Source of the DNA: Rosellinia necatrix
Lineage: Eukaryota > Ascomycota > Sordariomycetes > Xylariales > Xylariaceae
NCBI GenBank assembly: GCA_021209875.1
Contig: JAGYVD010000001.1
Location: forward strand, 6,138,001-6,202,000
Direction of reading: 5' to 3'
Length of the DNA: 64,000 bases
The notes under the pieces are model-generated. The model worked only from the letters and a program-made list of their open reading frames with translations. It was not told the DNA's origin and did no database searches. The position numbers and the translations under genes are program-made. Shown here one piece after another: positions 31,600 through 43,826 of the stretch (positions are counted from its first letter, which is position 1; each line of letters starts with the position of its first letter).

Positions 31600-33408
31600 A
31601 TGGCGGCTAACCATTCAGCACTGCTCGTCCCGGACGAGTTATCTCTAAATAACATCACAGGCTCCATGGCGTCCAACCAGACATTCTTCGAGAAATTGGA
31701 AAATATGCCATCTACACTCCTACAACACAAGGACTTGCTGACCTTACAAATCCGCATTGTCTTCACTGCCCTTGCCTGTATCTACATCGGGTCTCATGGA
31801 GCACTTCGCCGGCCCCCCTCCGCGAGAGCACCCAAGGCCAGCAAGAACGGGAGCAAGAACGGGAGCGAGGAAGACGAGGAGTTTGATGGCCGACATGTGC
31901 AAGGCATGCTACTGTCGGATGCCATCGTGCTTCCCATCCTCGCCGCTACTGTGCTGATCGGATTCTACTACCTCATCAAATGGCTTGAGAGCCCGGATAT
32001 ACTGAACAATATTTTACGGGTGTACTTCTCGATTATGTCGCTTGCCAGCTTGGGAAAACTATTCGCAGACGGTCTTCATTTAATTATTGGCTTCATTTTC
32101 CCCACAGTTTGGGTCGGTAAAGGAGGGAGGATCTATCACATCGACTCTGGAAAGAGAGGGCAGTGGTATGCCAAGGATGCTACCAATGACCGAGCATGGG
32201 ATCCAGACATGGTCACGCCCCTACCCGGCCCTCTCTCCCGCCTCAAGCCCTCGAGCACGACCATTACGTTGCTCTGGGAGATTCGTCATTTATTCTCAGA
32301 GGAATGGACCGTTCGATTTGCCATCCATGGTATCATCAACGAGACAGTGAAGGTAAACCCTAACGACATGTTCGGCGTTGTGGCTGCCATCGGAGCGAAT
32401 GCGTTGTATTACGCTACCAAATCTACATTTCTTTCGAATATCATGGGCTATGCCTTTTCGTACGCCGGGATTATCGTTATGTCGCCAACCACGTTTGCCA
32501 CTGGCAGCTCGGTTCTATTCGGTCTCTTCTTTTATGACATCGTAATGGTTTTCTATACGTGAGTCGCCCGCAATGCCCATTCATATGGATACTGACTATG
32601 GTACAGCCCTTACATGGTCACTGTCGCTACCAAGCTCGACGCACCTATCAAACTCGTGTTCGAAGGACCCAAGGGGTCTAGCATGCTCGGCCTTGGGGAC
32701 ATCATTATTCCCGGCATGTTCATTGGCCTATGTCTCCGCTTCGACCATTACATGCACTACTGTCGGCAGCAGAAGCTAGAGGAAATCGAACTAAAGACGG
32801 ATGATGCATCCTCAGGTCAACTTATTACAAGTAAGGAAACTCAGCGTATGGTAGTCAAATCGGAGTATGTCAACCCACAAGGGCAATGGGGTGATCGCTT
32901 CTGGGGGACGAAGCTCAGGAAAATACTCTCGCCGGATGCAACGCCGGCACTTAGAGCTTCCGCGTTCCCTAAGCCGTACTTCCACGCTGCATTAGTCGGG
33001 TATTTGTTTGCCATGGTAATCACTATGGCGATGCTCCTAACTTTCAGACATGCTCAGCCGGCATTGCTGTATCTCGTACCCGGCGTAGTCATGGCCGTTT
33101 GGCTCACTGGCTTGGTAAGGGGCGAGATCCGAGATATGTGGAAATATACCGAAGATGGCAGCTTAGATAAGACGGATGTCATTGTGGAGGTTGACGGGGA
33201 AGGAAATGTCATCAGCGAGATCCAAGATGCAAAGGACGACAATGAAGAAGGAGATGACCAGCAGAAGGAAGGTGGCAAGGTGAAGTCAGTGGACGTGAAA
33301 ATAGATGAGATGCATATTGATGACACCCGGATGATGGAGAAGGCGGAACGACATCCTGTCTTCCTCCTGTCTATTGAGGCGCCTGCTCCCGTCCAGCGAG
33401 CATCTTAA
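31600..33408 (+). CDS. Signal peptide peptidase (intramembrane aspartyl protease)
   Basis: Two exons, 31600-32558 and 32607-33408, joined by a 48-nt intron (GTGAGT...ACAG) that splits a Thr codon; 586 residues. The enzyme cleaves signal-peptide remnants and type II membrane segments within the ER membrane. All three presenilin/SPP family motifs are present: YD at about 312-313 (FFYDIVMVF), GLGD at about 348-351 (MLGLGDIIIPG), and PAL at about 471-473 (HAQPALLYLVP). The luminal N-terminus has sequons (NHS, NIT, NQT). A roughly 75-residue insert rich in charged residues sits between GLGD and the PAL segment, and the C-terminal tail is acidic and Lys-rich without an obvious KKXX ER signal. I chose the ATG at 31600, as the frame upstream has only TTG. 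Confidence 0.93.
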
Positions 33409-33812
33409 TGCATATAGATGCGTTGTCGTCGCGTTACTATTTTGCAATGCAAGATACTTCTGATATTTTGAAAATCGGGTCGTGAGCACAGGCGCAATGC
33501 ACATGCCTAACTATGCCTAAACATGTCTCCGTCGTGAGATCCTGTGATCCTTATGGGCCAGAAGTGAGGCTTACTAAGAGGCATGGTTACTGACCGAACC
33601 GAACACTAAGGACCGACAGCTGCCGAGGAATCGAGCGCCAGGTGTCGTTACTGTAAACGCAGGAATACGTCGGCGAACACCGTAGTAATTCCGGTATCAA
33701 GTACTTATATAATGTCTGACACCGGCCAGCTTCGAGTCTCTCGAATGCCTACGCAGCCGATTTCCCCCCATAGACCAAAGGCGCCACGATAGCCGCGTGT
33801 TACAGAACCAGG
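33409..33812. other. Intergenic / promoter of the phosphopantetheinyl transferase gene
   Basis: No distinctive elements recognised; only short ORFs. Confidence 0.45.
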
Positions 33813-34881
33813 ATGGAGTCGAACAGCGTAGAGCTCATACAGTATCTGGTCGATACTCGGGAGCTATGGCCGGCGGCCGCTAAGACGAGCGACCTCGAAA
33901 GCGAGGTAAAAGCCTCATTTGCACATATCCCGTATACCGCATCTTGTCGTCGTCGTCGTCGTCGTCGTCGGACGGTTACTTACTGATGTGTGTGACGAAT
34001 TCTAGGCGTCTCGCCCGCTCGCGCTACTCACGCCGGAGGAGCGGGCCAAGGTGCTGAAGTACTACTTCGTAGCGGACGCCAAGATGGCGCTGGCGTCTCA
34101 CCTCCTGAAGCACTGGGTCGTGAGCAAGTACGCCGGCGTGCCGTGGCGGGAGACGCGGCTCTCGGCGGACATGAACGGCAAGCCGGTCTTCAGGGACGCC
34201 GCCGGCCGGCAGCCCGTCGTGTTCAACGTCAGCCACCAGGCGGGCCTGGTCGCGCTCGTGGCGGCGCACGGCTACGACGGCGGCGACGGCGGCGGCGACA
34301 GCAGCCGGGTCCACATCGGCGTGGACATCGTGTGCGTGAGCGAGCGCGCGCACCGGGACCACCGGATGATCCGGACGGACGGGTGGGCCAAGTTCGTGGA
34401 CATGCACGCGGACGTGTTCGGACGGTCGGAGGCGGCGTACCTGAAGACGGGCCTCGCGGGCCTGCCGGGGTACCGGATGCTGCGGACGGAGGAGGCGCGG
34501 CGGGGGTTCCAGGTGCGGGCGTTCTACACGCTGTGGTGCCTGCGCGAGGCGTACGTCAAGATGACGGGCGAGGCGCTGCTCGCCGCGTGGCTCGGCGACC
34601 TCGTGTTCCAGAACTTCGAGGCGCCGGCGCCGGGCGCGGCGTTCGCCCAGCGCGCCGACGACGACGAGCGCCAGATCATCCGCAACCACGACATCCTGTT
34701 CAAGGGCGCCAAGGCCGACGACGCCAACGTCTGCATCCGCTCCCTCGGCCCGGACTACATGACCTGCACCGCCGTGCGCACCCCACACCGCAAGGAGGAC
34801 GCCCTTGGCTGGGACCTCGGCCCCTTCGAGTTCCTCGCCCTGGACGACGTCGTCGCCCACGCCGAGGCCGCGGGGGGCTGA
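33813..34881 (+). CDS. npgA: 4'-phosphopantetheinyl transferase (NpgA/Lys5/Sfp type)
   Basis: Two exons, 33813-33905 and 34006-34881, give 322 residues; the 100-nt intron (GTAAAA...CTAG) keeps the frame (ESE|ASRPLALLT). The enzyme moves phosphopantetheine from CoA onto carrier proteins of polyketide and nonribosomal peptide synthases and of alpha-aminoadipate reductase. Conserved blocks: PVVFNVSHQAGLVAL, HIGVDIVCVSER (Mg-binding GVD), and FYTLWCLREAYVKMTGEAL, matching the W-x-x-(K/R)-E-A-x-x-K motif of Sfp-type enzymes. The exon is very GC-rich, so long antisense ORFs overlap it and are shadows. The intron holds a GTC microsatellite. No synthase genes are nearby, so it probably serves the whole genome. 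Confidence 0.92.
33946..33972. repeat. GTC trinucleotide microsatellite inside the npgA intron
   Basis: About nine perfect GTC units within the 100-nt intron. Confidence 0.9.
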
Positions 34882-34941
34882 CGACGATGTCGTCGTCGTT
34901 CTTGCGCGAGCCTACGGGCCATGTCATACACATACATACAT

Positions 34942-34968
34942 GCACACACACACACACACACACACACA
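34942..34968. repeat. CA dinucleotide microsatellite
   Basis: Perfect CA run of about 13 units just after the npgA stop codon. Confidence 0.9.
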
Positions 34969-35010
34969 TGCATGCATTGTGCTTTGCGCTGCCTAGATTT
35001 GTCGGTACGG

Positions 35011-35084
35011 TTAGTTGGCTAGTTGGCTAGTTGGCTAGTTGACTAGTTGACTAGTTGGTTGGTTGGTTGGTTGGTTGGTTGGTT
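35011..35084. repeat. TTGGCTAG / TTGG tandem repeat
   Basis: Several 8-base units GTTGGCTA and GTTGACTA grade into seven 4-base TTGG units. Confidence 0.85.
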
Positions 35085-36308
35085 ATCTAGCATGGATATA
35101 TGGATATGGCTGTTGCCTGCGAGGCTCTTACAGAGAGGTTACGTGGAAAGATGACCCCTTTCATTTAGCACCATCGCCTTGAGACCCGAGATTCGTCTCG
35201 CTGAGCCTCAGATAAACCGACCCGACTCTTCTTACATGCATGCGTGACGTCGATCCCAGCGGCATTTATGTAGAGCCCGAGATCCCGCCGGGAAGATCAA
35301 TTTTATATTATTTCTTGGGTATGCTACTACGGTATGCTTGGTCGCCCTGGAACTCAGCCATCAAATAAAACCCGATATGGTGCTACTAGCGAGCTTGTTT
35401 CATACACCTGAAATCGGCATCGTGTTAACTTGTGGGACTGGACCCCCCTCCTCCCCTTCCCGGAGCATGGCAAAGCCAGAGGTGCCGTAGAGGAACAATG
35501 GATAAAAAAGTGCATATTTCAATTCCCCCGTATTGTTGCCACAGTATTGCATCTGCTCAGCCTCCGGGACTGCTCGAAGCCGACAATGGGGTTCGTGAAC
35601 ACTCTCGTATCGCATACGTAATCCCGTCGTCCTCTGCACTACTTCGATGTAAGTAAGCACAAGCACATGTACAAGTACACTAGGTATGTAGGGTAGGAGA
35701 GGCATGGATGGAGAGGGATGAGAATAGCGGAGCACGTTAGGTCATCGTGCCTGTTGGCAGTCCTACCTACACTACCTAGATACAGTATAATGCTGCACTA
35801 ACCCTTCTGGGCTCGAGACTTGGCCTAGCCCCCCGTTTAGCGTACCCCTGGCTCTCGTGGGTGCTGGTGGGCTGGGAGGGAAAGAGCTCTCATTGGCTAC
35901 CACCTCGGTAGCTCAGGACACCTCGCGCAACTGGTGGGGTTGCTAATCTGGTCAAGATCACATTATGGCCTGTTTTCCTCCCCCACATTCGAGTGTTGGT
36001 TCGAAATGCCAAAGTGCAGTAACGAATTGGGCTATTTAAAAAAAACGTCATCCGGTAATCTGTGTAGCCAGCGATTGCTGGAAAATGCTGGCCAAGCATC
36101 TTCGACTCCTGGTCTAGCCGACCAACCAACTCTCCCCTTCCCCCTCCTTCTACCTTCTCTGTATGTCTGTGGACGCATACACGACAGACACCGAACAAAT
36201 ACGACTTACTTACTATTAGCCGCCTGGGTATGCACAGGACAGCGAGCGTCATCACAAATCAATTCTGCGCCTCGCATCGTACACTCATCCATACGCACAC
36301 ATAGAGAC

Positions 36309-36339
36309 ACACAGACAGACAGACAGACAGACAGACAGG
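36309..36339. repeat. GACA tetranucleotide microsatellite
   Basis: Seven to eight GACA/CAGA units followed by a CT-rich tract toward the start of the oxysterol-binding-protein gene. Confidence 0.88.
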
Positions 36340-36801
36340 AAGACATACATCCAGACTTTCCCTCTCACTTTTACTCTCACTTTTTCTCCCACTCTCTCTC
36401 TTTATTTCTCTCTCCCTCTCTCCCTCTATCCCTCTATCTCTCTATCTCTCTCTTGTCTCATCTCTCTTCCCCTCCCCCCTCCCCCTTAGTCCCATTAAGC
36501 ACCTTGATATCTTGATACGAACAAGTGTGTCTTTATTTTGCAGCATTCTGGCTGTATTGCATTCTGCCTCCTTCTTTGGGCCCCTATTGGTCCTTATTTG
36601 GCCCATCCACACACTTAATTCCTCCATAATTATGCTGCATCGTCAGAGACCTTGATCACTATAGATACGTCGTATCCCTGGTTACCGTCACTCCCCTGTT
36701 CCCACGCCCCCCGGCTGGATTTCGACTCCCCTATCGCAGCCCCTCCACAACTTATCGCAAGACACTTCGTGCTGCTGTAGCCACCCTGGCTCATCGCAAA
36801 C

Positions 36802-39800
36802 ATGTCGGAAGGAGGAGATAGGTAAGCAAATTTTACCTTGCATGCGAGAAAACACCTGCGCCGTGGATGTGCTACTACTGCTGCTACTACGCTATGGCAT
36901 GGTATATCCCTCGGTCGAACCCCAATGCGACCTCAGGTACCTAAGCTCGGCTACCTACTGTCAGCTCGCTCTACCACGCGCAAGTGGAGTATCGGTCATC
37001 AGACCAGTCATATCCATGGATGCTAACGCCCATCGAAGCCAGCACAAGAGGACCAAGTCAGCAGCCTTATCATTGCTCCGTCGAAAGGACAAGGAAACTC
37101 GACATGACGACGACGCAATCTCTGAAGACGGTTCCCACACCTCTGGTCTGGCCTCACGCCCCGCGACATCAACGTCCCCGCCCGCCGCTCCTCCTTCCCA
37201 CCAACTGTCAGTGAGGAGTTCAAGAATGTCCATGGCCCGTGTATCCTCGCGCGAGCCTGGCAACTCGGTTCCGGCCCTGGCCCAGACACCGTCTCGCTCG
37301 AACACGCTGTCCCCCGATAGGGCTTCATCGCTGGAACAGTCGGTACGCAAGTTCAGAATCGTCGAAGCTCTCCGAAGCGGCAATACTGCTGCTATATCAA
37401 AAGCGATCCGCGAAACATCTGAGAATGGGCCACGCGCCAGTACGTCCTCCTTTAGCACAGCAGCCGGCCCGGCGCCCCTAGAAGACACGACGATCCTACA
37501 TTTGGCCATCCAGTGTGCAGAATACGACGTCGTAGAATACGTTCTTTCCAACGGCACGGGGTACATTGACGTGAATGCTCGGGATAAGGACGGGAATACA
37601 CCTCTACACGTCGCTGCTTCGCAGGGACGGGGCCCTATTGTCCGACTCTTACTAGAACAAAAAGATATCAACGACGCCGTCTCCAACAATCAAGGAAAAC
37701 TGCCCCTCGATGTGGCCAGAAGCCCCGACATATTCCAGCAACTCCAACTTGCTCGGACGTTGTTCGTCCAGGATAAGGTAAAGCAGGTGCAGGAGCTTGT
37801 ACGGAGCGGCGCTTATGAGACACTCGGCCAAGTCCTCGAAGAACCACGCGTGAACATTATTCTAGACGTCAACAGCGTGGAGCTACCCTGTGAACCTACT
37901 ACGGTCCAATCGGGGGGAACCCTCTTGCACGAGGCGGCACGGAAGAGAGATACGAAATTGATCCAGGCCCTGTTGCTCCATGGCGCCGATCCTTTTCAGC
38001 GGGACCGCAAGGGTAAACTTCCCCAGCATGTCACGAACGACGAGGTAACCCGGGCCATGCTGAAAAAATCCCCGGCCGCCGTAGCTGCACAGCGAGGTAT
38101 CCAGGAGAAAGCCGTACTTGGCCACGCAACCTCACAAGCAGGGCCAGTCTCCGCGTCGGGTGATCCACTCACAGGGCGGGAGCCTCAGATGAAGGGCTAC
38201 CTGAAGAAATGGACCAACTACCGAAAGGGCTACCAGTTGCGCTGGTTTGTATTGGAGAACGGCGTTTTAAGTTATTACAAGCATCAAGACGACGCCGAAA
38301 ATGCTTGTCGGGGTGCCATTAGTATGCGCATCGCGCGATTACACATGACCCCAGAGGAGAAGACGAAATTCGAAATTATTGGTAAATCATCGGTCAAATA
38401 CACGCTGAAGGCCAACCATGAGGTAGAGGCCAAGCGATGGTTTTGGGCCCTAAATAATGCAATCCAGTGGATGAAGGACCAAGCAAAGCAGGATGAGCGT
38501 CAAAAGGCACAAAGTGCTGAGATGCTACGGCAAGCTAGAGACAACCTTGCTAAACCTAGCGATGCCTCCATTTCCGATATGCATAGTGACGCCATGAGCA
38601 CTGGCGACCATCAGAGTAATCTCAATCTGAGTCGCCAGCCCTCAGCCAAGCAAACCCCCTCGCGCAATGAGGTATCGCGGACTAGCATCGCCGATAGTAT
38701 GGACGATGAGTTTGTTGATGCCGCGCACCCAAACGCGAAAGGGCAAAGCCACGGAGGCCAGACCATTCCTACTGATGACGATGACGAAGAGTACGTTGAC
38801 ACTTCTAGTCGGGCTGATGCGCCTAGTGCCTCTAAGGACGCCTTCAACATTACCGCACAGTCCGCCAGGTTACAGTTGGACACGCTGGCGCAAGTCAGTG
38901 CAGCATTGCAAGCCGAAGCGAACCGTAACCCAACCCTTTCTCTAGTTGACCCGAAAGCAGCACAAGCACTTGCGACATACGACTCTGCCCTCAAAAGTTT
39001 GAAGGGACTAATGGGGGATCTTTTGCGGATTTCCAAGGATCGAGACGCTCATTGGCAGTATAGACTCGACCAAGAAGTCGAGATGCGGCGCATGTGGGAA
39101 GATAGTATGGCCAAGGTCGCCGCTGAGCAGGAAGTTCTCGAGGCTAGGGTGGGAGAAGCAGAAATGAAGAGGAAGATAGCTAAACGCGCCCTTCGAGAGG
39201 TGATTGAAGAAAACCGCCCTATCAGCCGTGGCAGTGTGCGAGAGGAAGGAACAGATATCCCTGAAGAGGTGCTCGCAGACGGCCAAAAATCGCCAGCTTT
39301 ATCTCGCAAGGCAACCGCCCTGTCCAAGCTTTTAGACACCTCTGATGGCTCCGATTCCGAGCAGGAAGAATTCTTCGATGCTGTTGACGCGGGAGAAGTT
39401 GATGCTGAACCTATGCCGCCCTCGGAAGTGCTACCATCTGACGACGCTGAGCAAGGCATCGTCGTGTCGGGCGTAGACGTGAGCAGTGCTTTCAGAGGCT
39501 ACGAGAACGGCGTGAGGACAAGACTCAAACTTGATGAAGACAACCGACCTAGAGTCGGTCTATGGGTAAGTCTGGCTTGTGCTCTCGTCAAGGGTGTCAT
39601 TACCAAAACTGACCCATACCCCAGGGAATTCTCAAATCTATGATTGGCAAAGATATGACGAAGATGACCCTACCGGTCTCTTTCAACGAACCGACTTCTT
39701 TACTATACCGAACTGGTGAAGATATGGAATACGCCCACCTGCTGGATCTTGCGGCCGACCGGGCGGATTCAATCGAACGAATGCTCTACGTTGCCGCCTT

Positions 39801-40800
39801 TGCCGCGAGCGAATTTGCCTCGACGATTGGCCGTGTAGCAAAGCCATTTAATCCCCTACTTGGAGAAACTTTTGAATATGCTAGACCGGATAAAGGCTAC
39901 CGCTTTTTTATAGAACAAGTCAGTCACCACCCTCCCGTAGGTGCTTGTTATGCAGAAGCAGCACGGTGGACATATTGGGGAGAAGCCAAGGTCGACTCCA
40001 GGTTTCTGGGTAAATCTTTCGATATTTATCACCTTGGTACGTGGTTCCTGAAGCTGCGCCCCACCGCTGGCGGAAAGGAAGACTTTTACACGTGGAAAAA
40101 GCCCAAGTCACAGGTTGTTGGTATTATTACAGGAAATCCTGTGGTGGATAATTACGGCCTGGTGGAGATCAAAAACTGGACCACTGGAGAAGTCTGCCTG
40201 CTGGACTTCAAACAGCGAGGCTGGAAAGCATCCAGCGCCTATCAGCTTGCCGGAAAGATCCTCGACGCCGATAATCGACCACGCATCAGCATCGGAGGGC
40301 GTTGGAACTCGAAGATATATGCCCGTCTCACACCCGGTTACGAGGCGACCGTAGAAGAACCGCAGGAAGCGACGGGCAGCATAAGTGATCCGAGCCGAGC
40401 TTTTGTCATCTGGGAGGCGCACGAACGGCCGAAGGGCATTCCGTTCAACCTGACGCCCTTCGTCCTCACCTTCAACCACATCGATGACAACCTCACGAAA
40501 TACATCGCACCGACAGACTCCCGTTACCGACCCGACCAGAGAGCGATGGAGGACGGCGAGTATGACTTCGCCGCTTCAGAGAAAAATAGGCTCGAAGAAG
40601 CGCAGCGAGCGAGGCGGAAAGTGCGGCAGCAGCATGGTGAGGAGTTCAACCCAGCTTGGTTCGAGAAGACTACATGCGAGGTAACAGGGGTGGAGTACTG
40701 GAAGTATAATGGACAATACTGGATACAGCGCGAGAAGTTTGGCAATGGTGACGCGAGCGCATGGGATGGGCTAGAACCTATATACTCGTCCCATGAGTAA
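36802..40800 (+). CDS. Oxysterol-binding protein (Osh1/Osh2-type: ankyrin-PH-FFAT-ORD)
   Basis: Best model: exons 36802-36821, 37003-39565 and 39625-40800, giving 1252 residues. The first exon is only 20 nt (MSEGGDR) with a 181-nt intron; if it is not used, the ATG at 37016 (MDANAHRSQHKRTKS) is the start. The second intron (59 nt) keeps frame in LW|GILKSM. Ankyrin repeats are seen as ILHLAIQCAEYDVVEYVL, TPLHVAASQGRGPIVRLLL and LLHEAARKRDTKLIQALLL (about 165-345). A PH domain follows (MKGYLKKWTNYRKGYQLRWF, about 400-505). An FFAT-type motif EFFDAVDA within an acidic stretch (about 795) would bind the ER protein VAP/Scs2. The ORD starts at about 860, with the signature EQVSHHPP. The family moves sterols and phosphoinositides at ER contact sites with Golgi, vacuole or plasma membrane. 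Confidence 0.93.
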
Positions 40801-41877
40801 GACCGAGTGGCCACTTATTCTCAGCTAAGCCAGCGATCAACACGCCAGCCCTATATACCCACAGGTCATCCTCGGTTGATCGTACCTAACTCGAAGCCTG
40901 TATATATCTGCTAGCCTTCGGACATAACTCGCAACGTCTGATACAACGAATAATGTACATTTTGTCACCAGAGAAAATTATAATGAGACGAACCCCAGTG
41001 GAATCATACGATGCACGTACAGGCCGAGGCTGTTACACTACCTGTAGCAGGCACCCTGAAGTGCGGATCCAAATCATGCTGGCGAGATGTGACAACTGGT
41101 AGGTACATAAAGAAACGCCCTCAATTACTTTTATGCGAATGCGAACCCGAGAACAAGGGCTAGGCAGATCAAGTAACGCCGTGAAGGCCCACGTATTAGT
41201 GATGGCCGGATCATGAGCGAGCATATCGGCTCTATCACAAGGCAAAATGGTAAATGCATAGGTGGTACCCCGATTACGGCCCGGGCGGATGGGTATGTAC
41301 TCGTGTTTTATCCAGATCATAGATGACCTCAATGCCGACGGGATTGGCGACGTGGTTTAGTGATGAATTTGGGGCTAATGTCATATAGCCACTTAGATCA
41401 TCTACATAGGTACTTAGGTTAGGTACTTAGGTTAGGGTCCACCCAAAACACCGAGAGCCTCGGTAAAAAGTGTCGCGCCTTATTGGCACCCACGTATTGG
41501 TGGATCTGCCATCTAACCGTGAACCTCGAACCCCTAAGCACTTATACATCTAGATCATGTTTCTCCTTAATAATAACCAGAACGCGAAGGGCTGCACTTA
41601 AGACGGTCAATAATTGCCTTGTTAAAAGACATAGAACGAGAAAGACAGAAAACACCCTGTGCGAACTCTCGGCGCACGCACGGACTTCCGGACTCGCATC
41701 TAACTAACTAAGCCTTGGATCCGACACGACTTCGATCCTTACCAAAGGCATCGCAAACGCTCCCCCGTGTCATTGCAGCGCCGCTTTCGGAGTCGGCCAT
41801 AGGATACCAGGGGGGCGGTAAGACGGAGCGGGAGAGTCCATAGCGTAGCGACCCGACAGGAAGCAACACGGCGGACC
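40801..41877. other. Intergenic between oxysterol-binding protein and thioesterase genes
   Basis: Holds a pair of TAGGTACTTAGGT direct repeats near 41407-41440. No gene recognised. Confidence 0.5.
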
Positions 41878-43826
41878 ATGTCGACAGGCCGCCCAACCCT
41901 CGTCCGGACCCCACCGGTCGACGAGTCCAAGGCGCCTATCGAGAACGCGCTCGAGCTGACGGAGCTGAGCATCATCGGTCCCGTGAGTTTTTCTTTTCTT
42001 TTTTTTTTTTCCTCTCCTCCCACTACTTCCCCCTTCTGCGCGCGCCGTACCTATATGAGATATATGAGACGGCCAACGGACCGAGAGACGCGTCGAATGG
42101 AGCTTCGCCTGGGATCCTCGACTTTAGGGCTAACGTTAAGATATGTGTGTGTGTGTAGGACCTGTTCACGAATACCCGTGAGCTGTGGCACCCGCCTGGG
42201 GCGAGGGGCTTGTATGGCGGGAGCATCATTGCACAAACGCTAGCTGTATGTGATTAATCTATCTATTGTGCTGTTTTAAAGAATGCGAAGTCGCGACCTC
42301 GGTGAAGGGGGGCGAGACGAGGGTCAGTAGGGAGGCACGATGTGTTTATTCCACGGCCTCTCTCTCTGTCTCTCTTTCCCTGCCCTCCTCACTCTCACCT
42401 CGAAATATGGCCTCGTCATACGGCCGATTGAAAACCAGAGCGAAGTTGAAAACAGCTCCCCCCACCTCCTCCGCACGACGCGAGCTGGCTAACCTCCCCC
42501 TGAATTCACAGGCGGCGCAGCGCACGGTGCCGCCGGACTTCACGGTGCACTCGTACCACTGCTTCTTCGTGCTCGCGGGGGACTCGAGCGTGCCGATCCT
42601 GTACCACGTGGAGCGGGTGCGGGAGGGGCGGTCGTTCTGCACGCGGACGGTGCAGGCGCGGCAGCGGGGGGCACGCCATCTTCACGGTGACGTGCTCGTT
42701 CACGCGGGACGGGAGCGGCGGGCCGGCGACGGTGTCGCACGCGGCGCCGATGCCGGAGGGCGTGCCGACGCCGCCGGAGGGGTACGAGGAGCCGACGCTC
42801 GTCGGGGCGGAGCGGTCGCCGTTCGAGCACTTCAAGTGCGCGCGCGACGACGCGGCGCTGCCGGCCGAGCGGCGCAAGATCTGGCAGTGGGTGCGCGCCC
42901 GGGGGGCGGATCAGCGAGGACGGCGGCCGCGACGCCCACCTCAGCGCCCTCGCCTACATGAGCGACTCGTACTTCATCGGCACCGTCTCCCGCATCCACC
43001 GCCTCTGGCGCTTCCCCTTCCGCCCCGAGGAGATGGAGCACCTCGACCCGGACGTCCGCGCGCACCTCAACAAGCTCAACGACATCGAGGGCGACGGCGC
43101 CGGCACCCTCGAGGACCTGAAGGACCGCCCACGCGTCGGCATGATGGTCAGTCTGGATCAGTACGTTGTCTATCTTCGCCCCCTTCCCCTCCCCCCTTCC
43201 CTCCTCCCAACCAACTAACCAACCAACCAACCAACCAACCTAATTATTTTACATACATACTGACCTACTCTCCCCTGTTTTCCTCTTCTTCTTGCGCAGC
43301 TCTATCTACTTCCATAATCCCAGCAAAGTCCGCGCGGACGAATGGATGTTCACCGAGATGGAGAGCCCTTGGGCCGGCGACGGCCGCGGCGTCGTCATGC
43401 AGAAGATCTTCAGCCGAGACGGCACGCTGCTCGCTACCGCTATCCAGGAGGTGAGTTCCGACAAAGACAAATCTCTCTCTCTCTCTCTCTCTTTCTTACG
43501 TACCACTTACTTCGATACTACTCTGGTTCTACCGTCACACCACTGTAACCCCTCTATCGCCTTTTTTTTTGGTTCTTTCTTTATTTATATATATATATAA
43601 TGTATAATTTCGATTGCGCGAGCGAGATTATCGCGAGGCCTCCCCCCCCCTTTAGCGCGCCGATCTATTGAATCTGGGGGCTGAGCCCGGGGAAATTCCT
43701 TCCCCCCCTTGTCAAATGATTTCGCTAAATTGATCTGGCGAAATGTATACTAACTTGGATCCGCTGGGATGGCAGGGCGTCGTACGACTCAAGCAGGACA
43801 AGAAAGAGCCAGCACCGAAACTATAG
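41878..43826 (+). CDS. Acyl-CoA thioesterase II, with two +1 frameshifts in exon 3
   Basis: Five exons: 41878-41982, 42159-42245, 42512-43160, 43300-43450 and 43776-43826. The joins read IIGP|DLFTNTRELW, AQTLA|AAQRTVP, SLDH|SIYFHNP and AIQE|GVVRLKQDKK. The family hydrolyses acyl-CoA in peroxisomes; the C-terminus APKL ends in a PTS1-like PKL. Hot-dog-fold blocks are clear: GLYGGSIIAQTLA, VHSYHCFFVLAGD, VERVREGRSFCTRTVQA, and late SIYFHN with EMESPWAGDGRGVVMQKIFSRDGTLLAT. Exon 3 carries two one-base gains, both in GGGGGG runs (42666-42671 and 42901-42906): VQARQRG|HAIFTVTCSF and VRARG|RISEDGGRDAHL are in different frames. With five G in each run the protein would be normal, so sequencing error and a true pseudogene are both possible. 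Confidence 0.85.

Larger units (their letters stand above)
34882..36801. other. Microsatellite-rich intergenic region and oxysterol-binding-protein promoter
   Basis: Holds a CA tract (34942-34968), TTGGCTAG/TTGG tandem repeats (about 35011-35084), GACA repeats (36309-36339) and a strongly pyrimidine-rich CT tract (about 36357-36490) on the coding strand about 310 bases before the next start. No gene is supported. Confidence 0.6.

Noticed and set aside
34024..35030. Long ORFs on both strands over the phosphopantetheinyl transferase exon
   Set aside because: GC-rich shadow frames; only the frame with the SHQ, GVD and WCLREAYVK motifs is real.
36842..37002. N-terminal extension of the oxysterol-binding protein frame beginning MRENTCAV
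   Set aside because: It is better explained as the first intron, since the MSEGGD exon and an in-frame acceptor fit.
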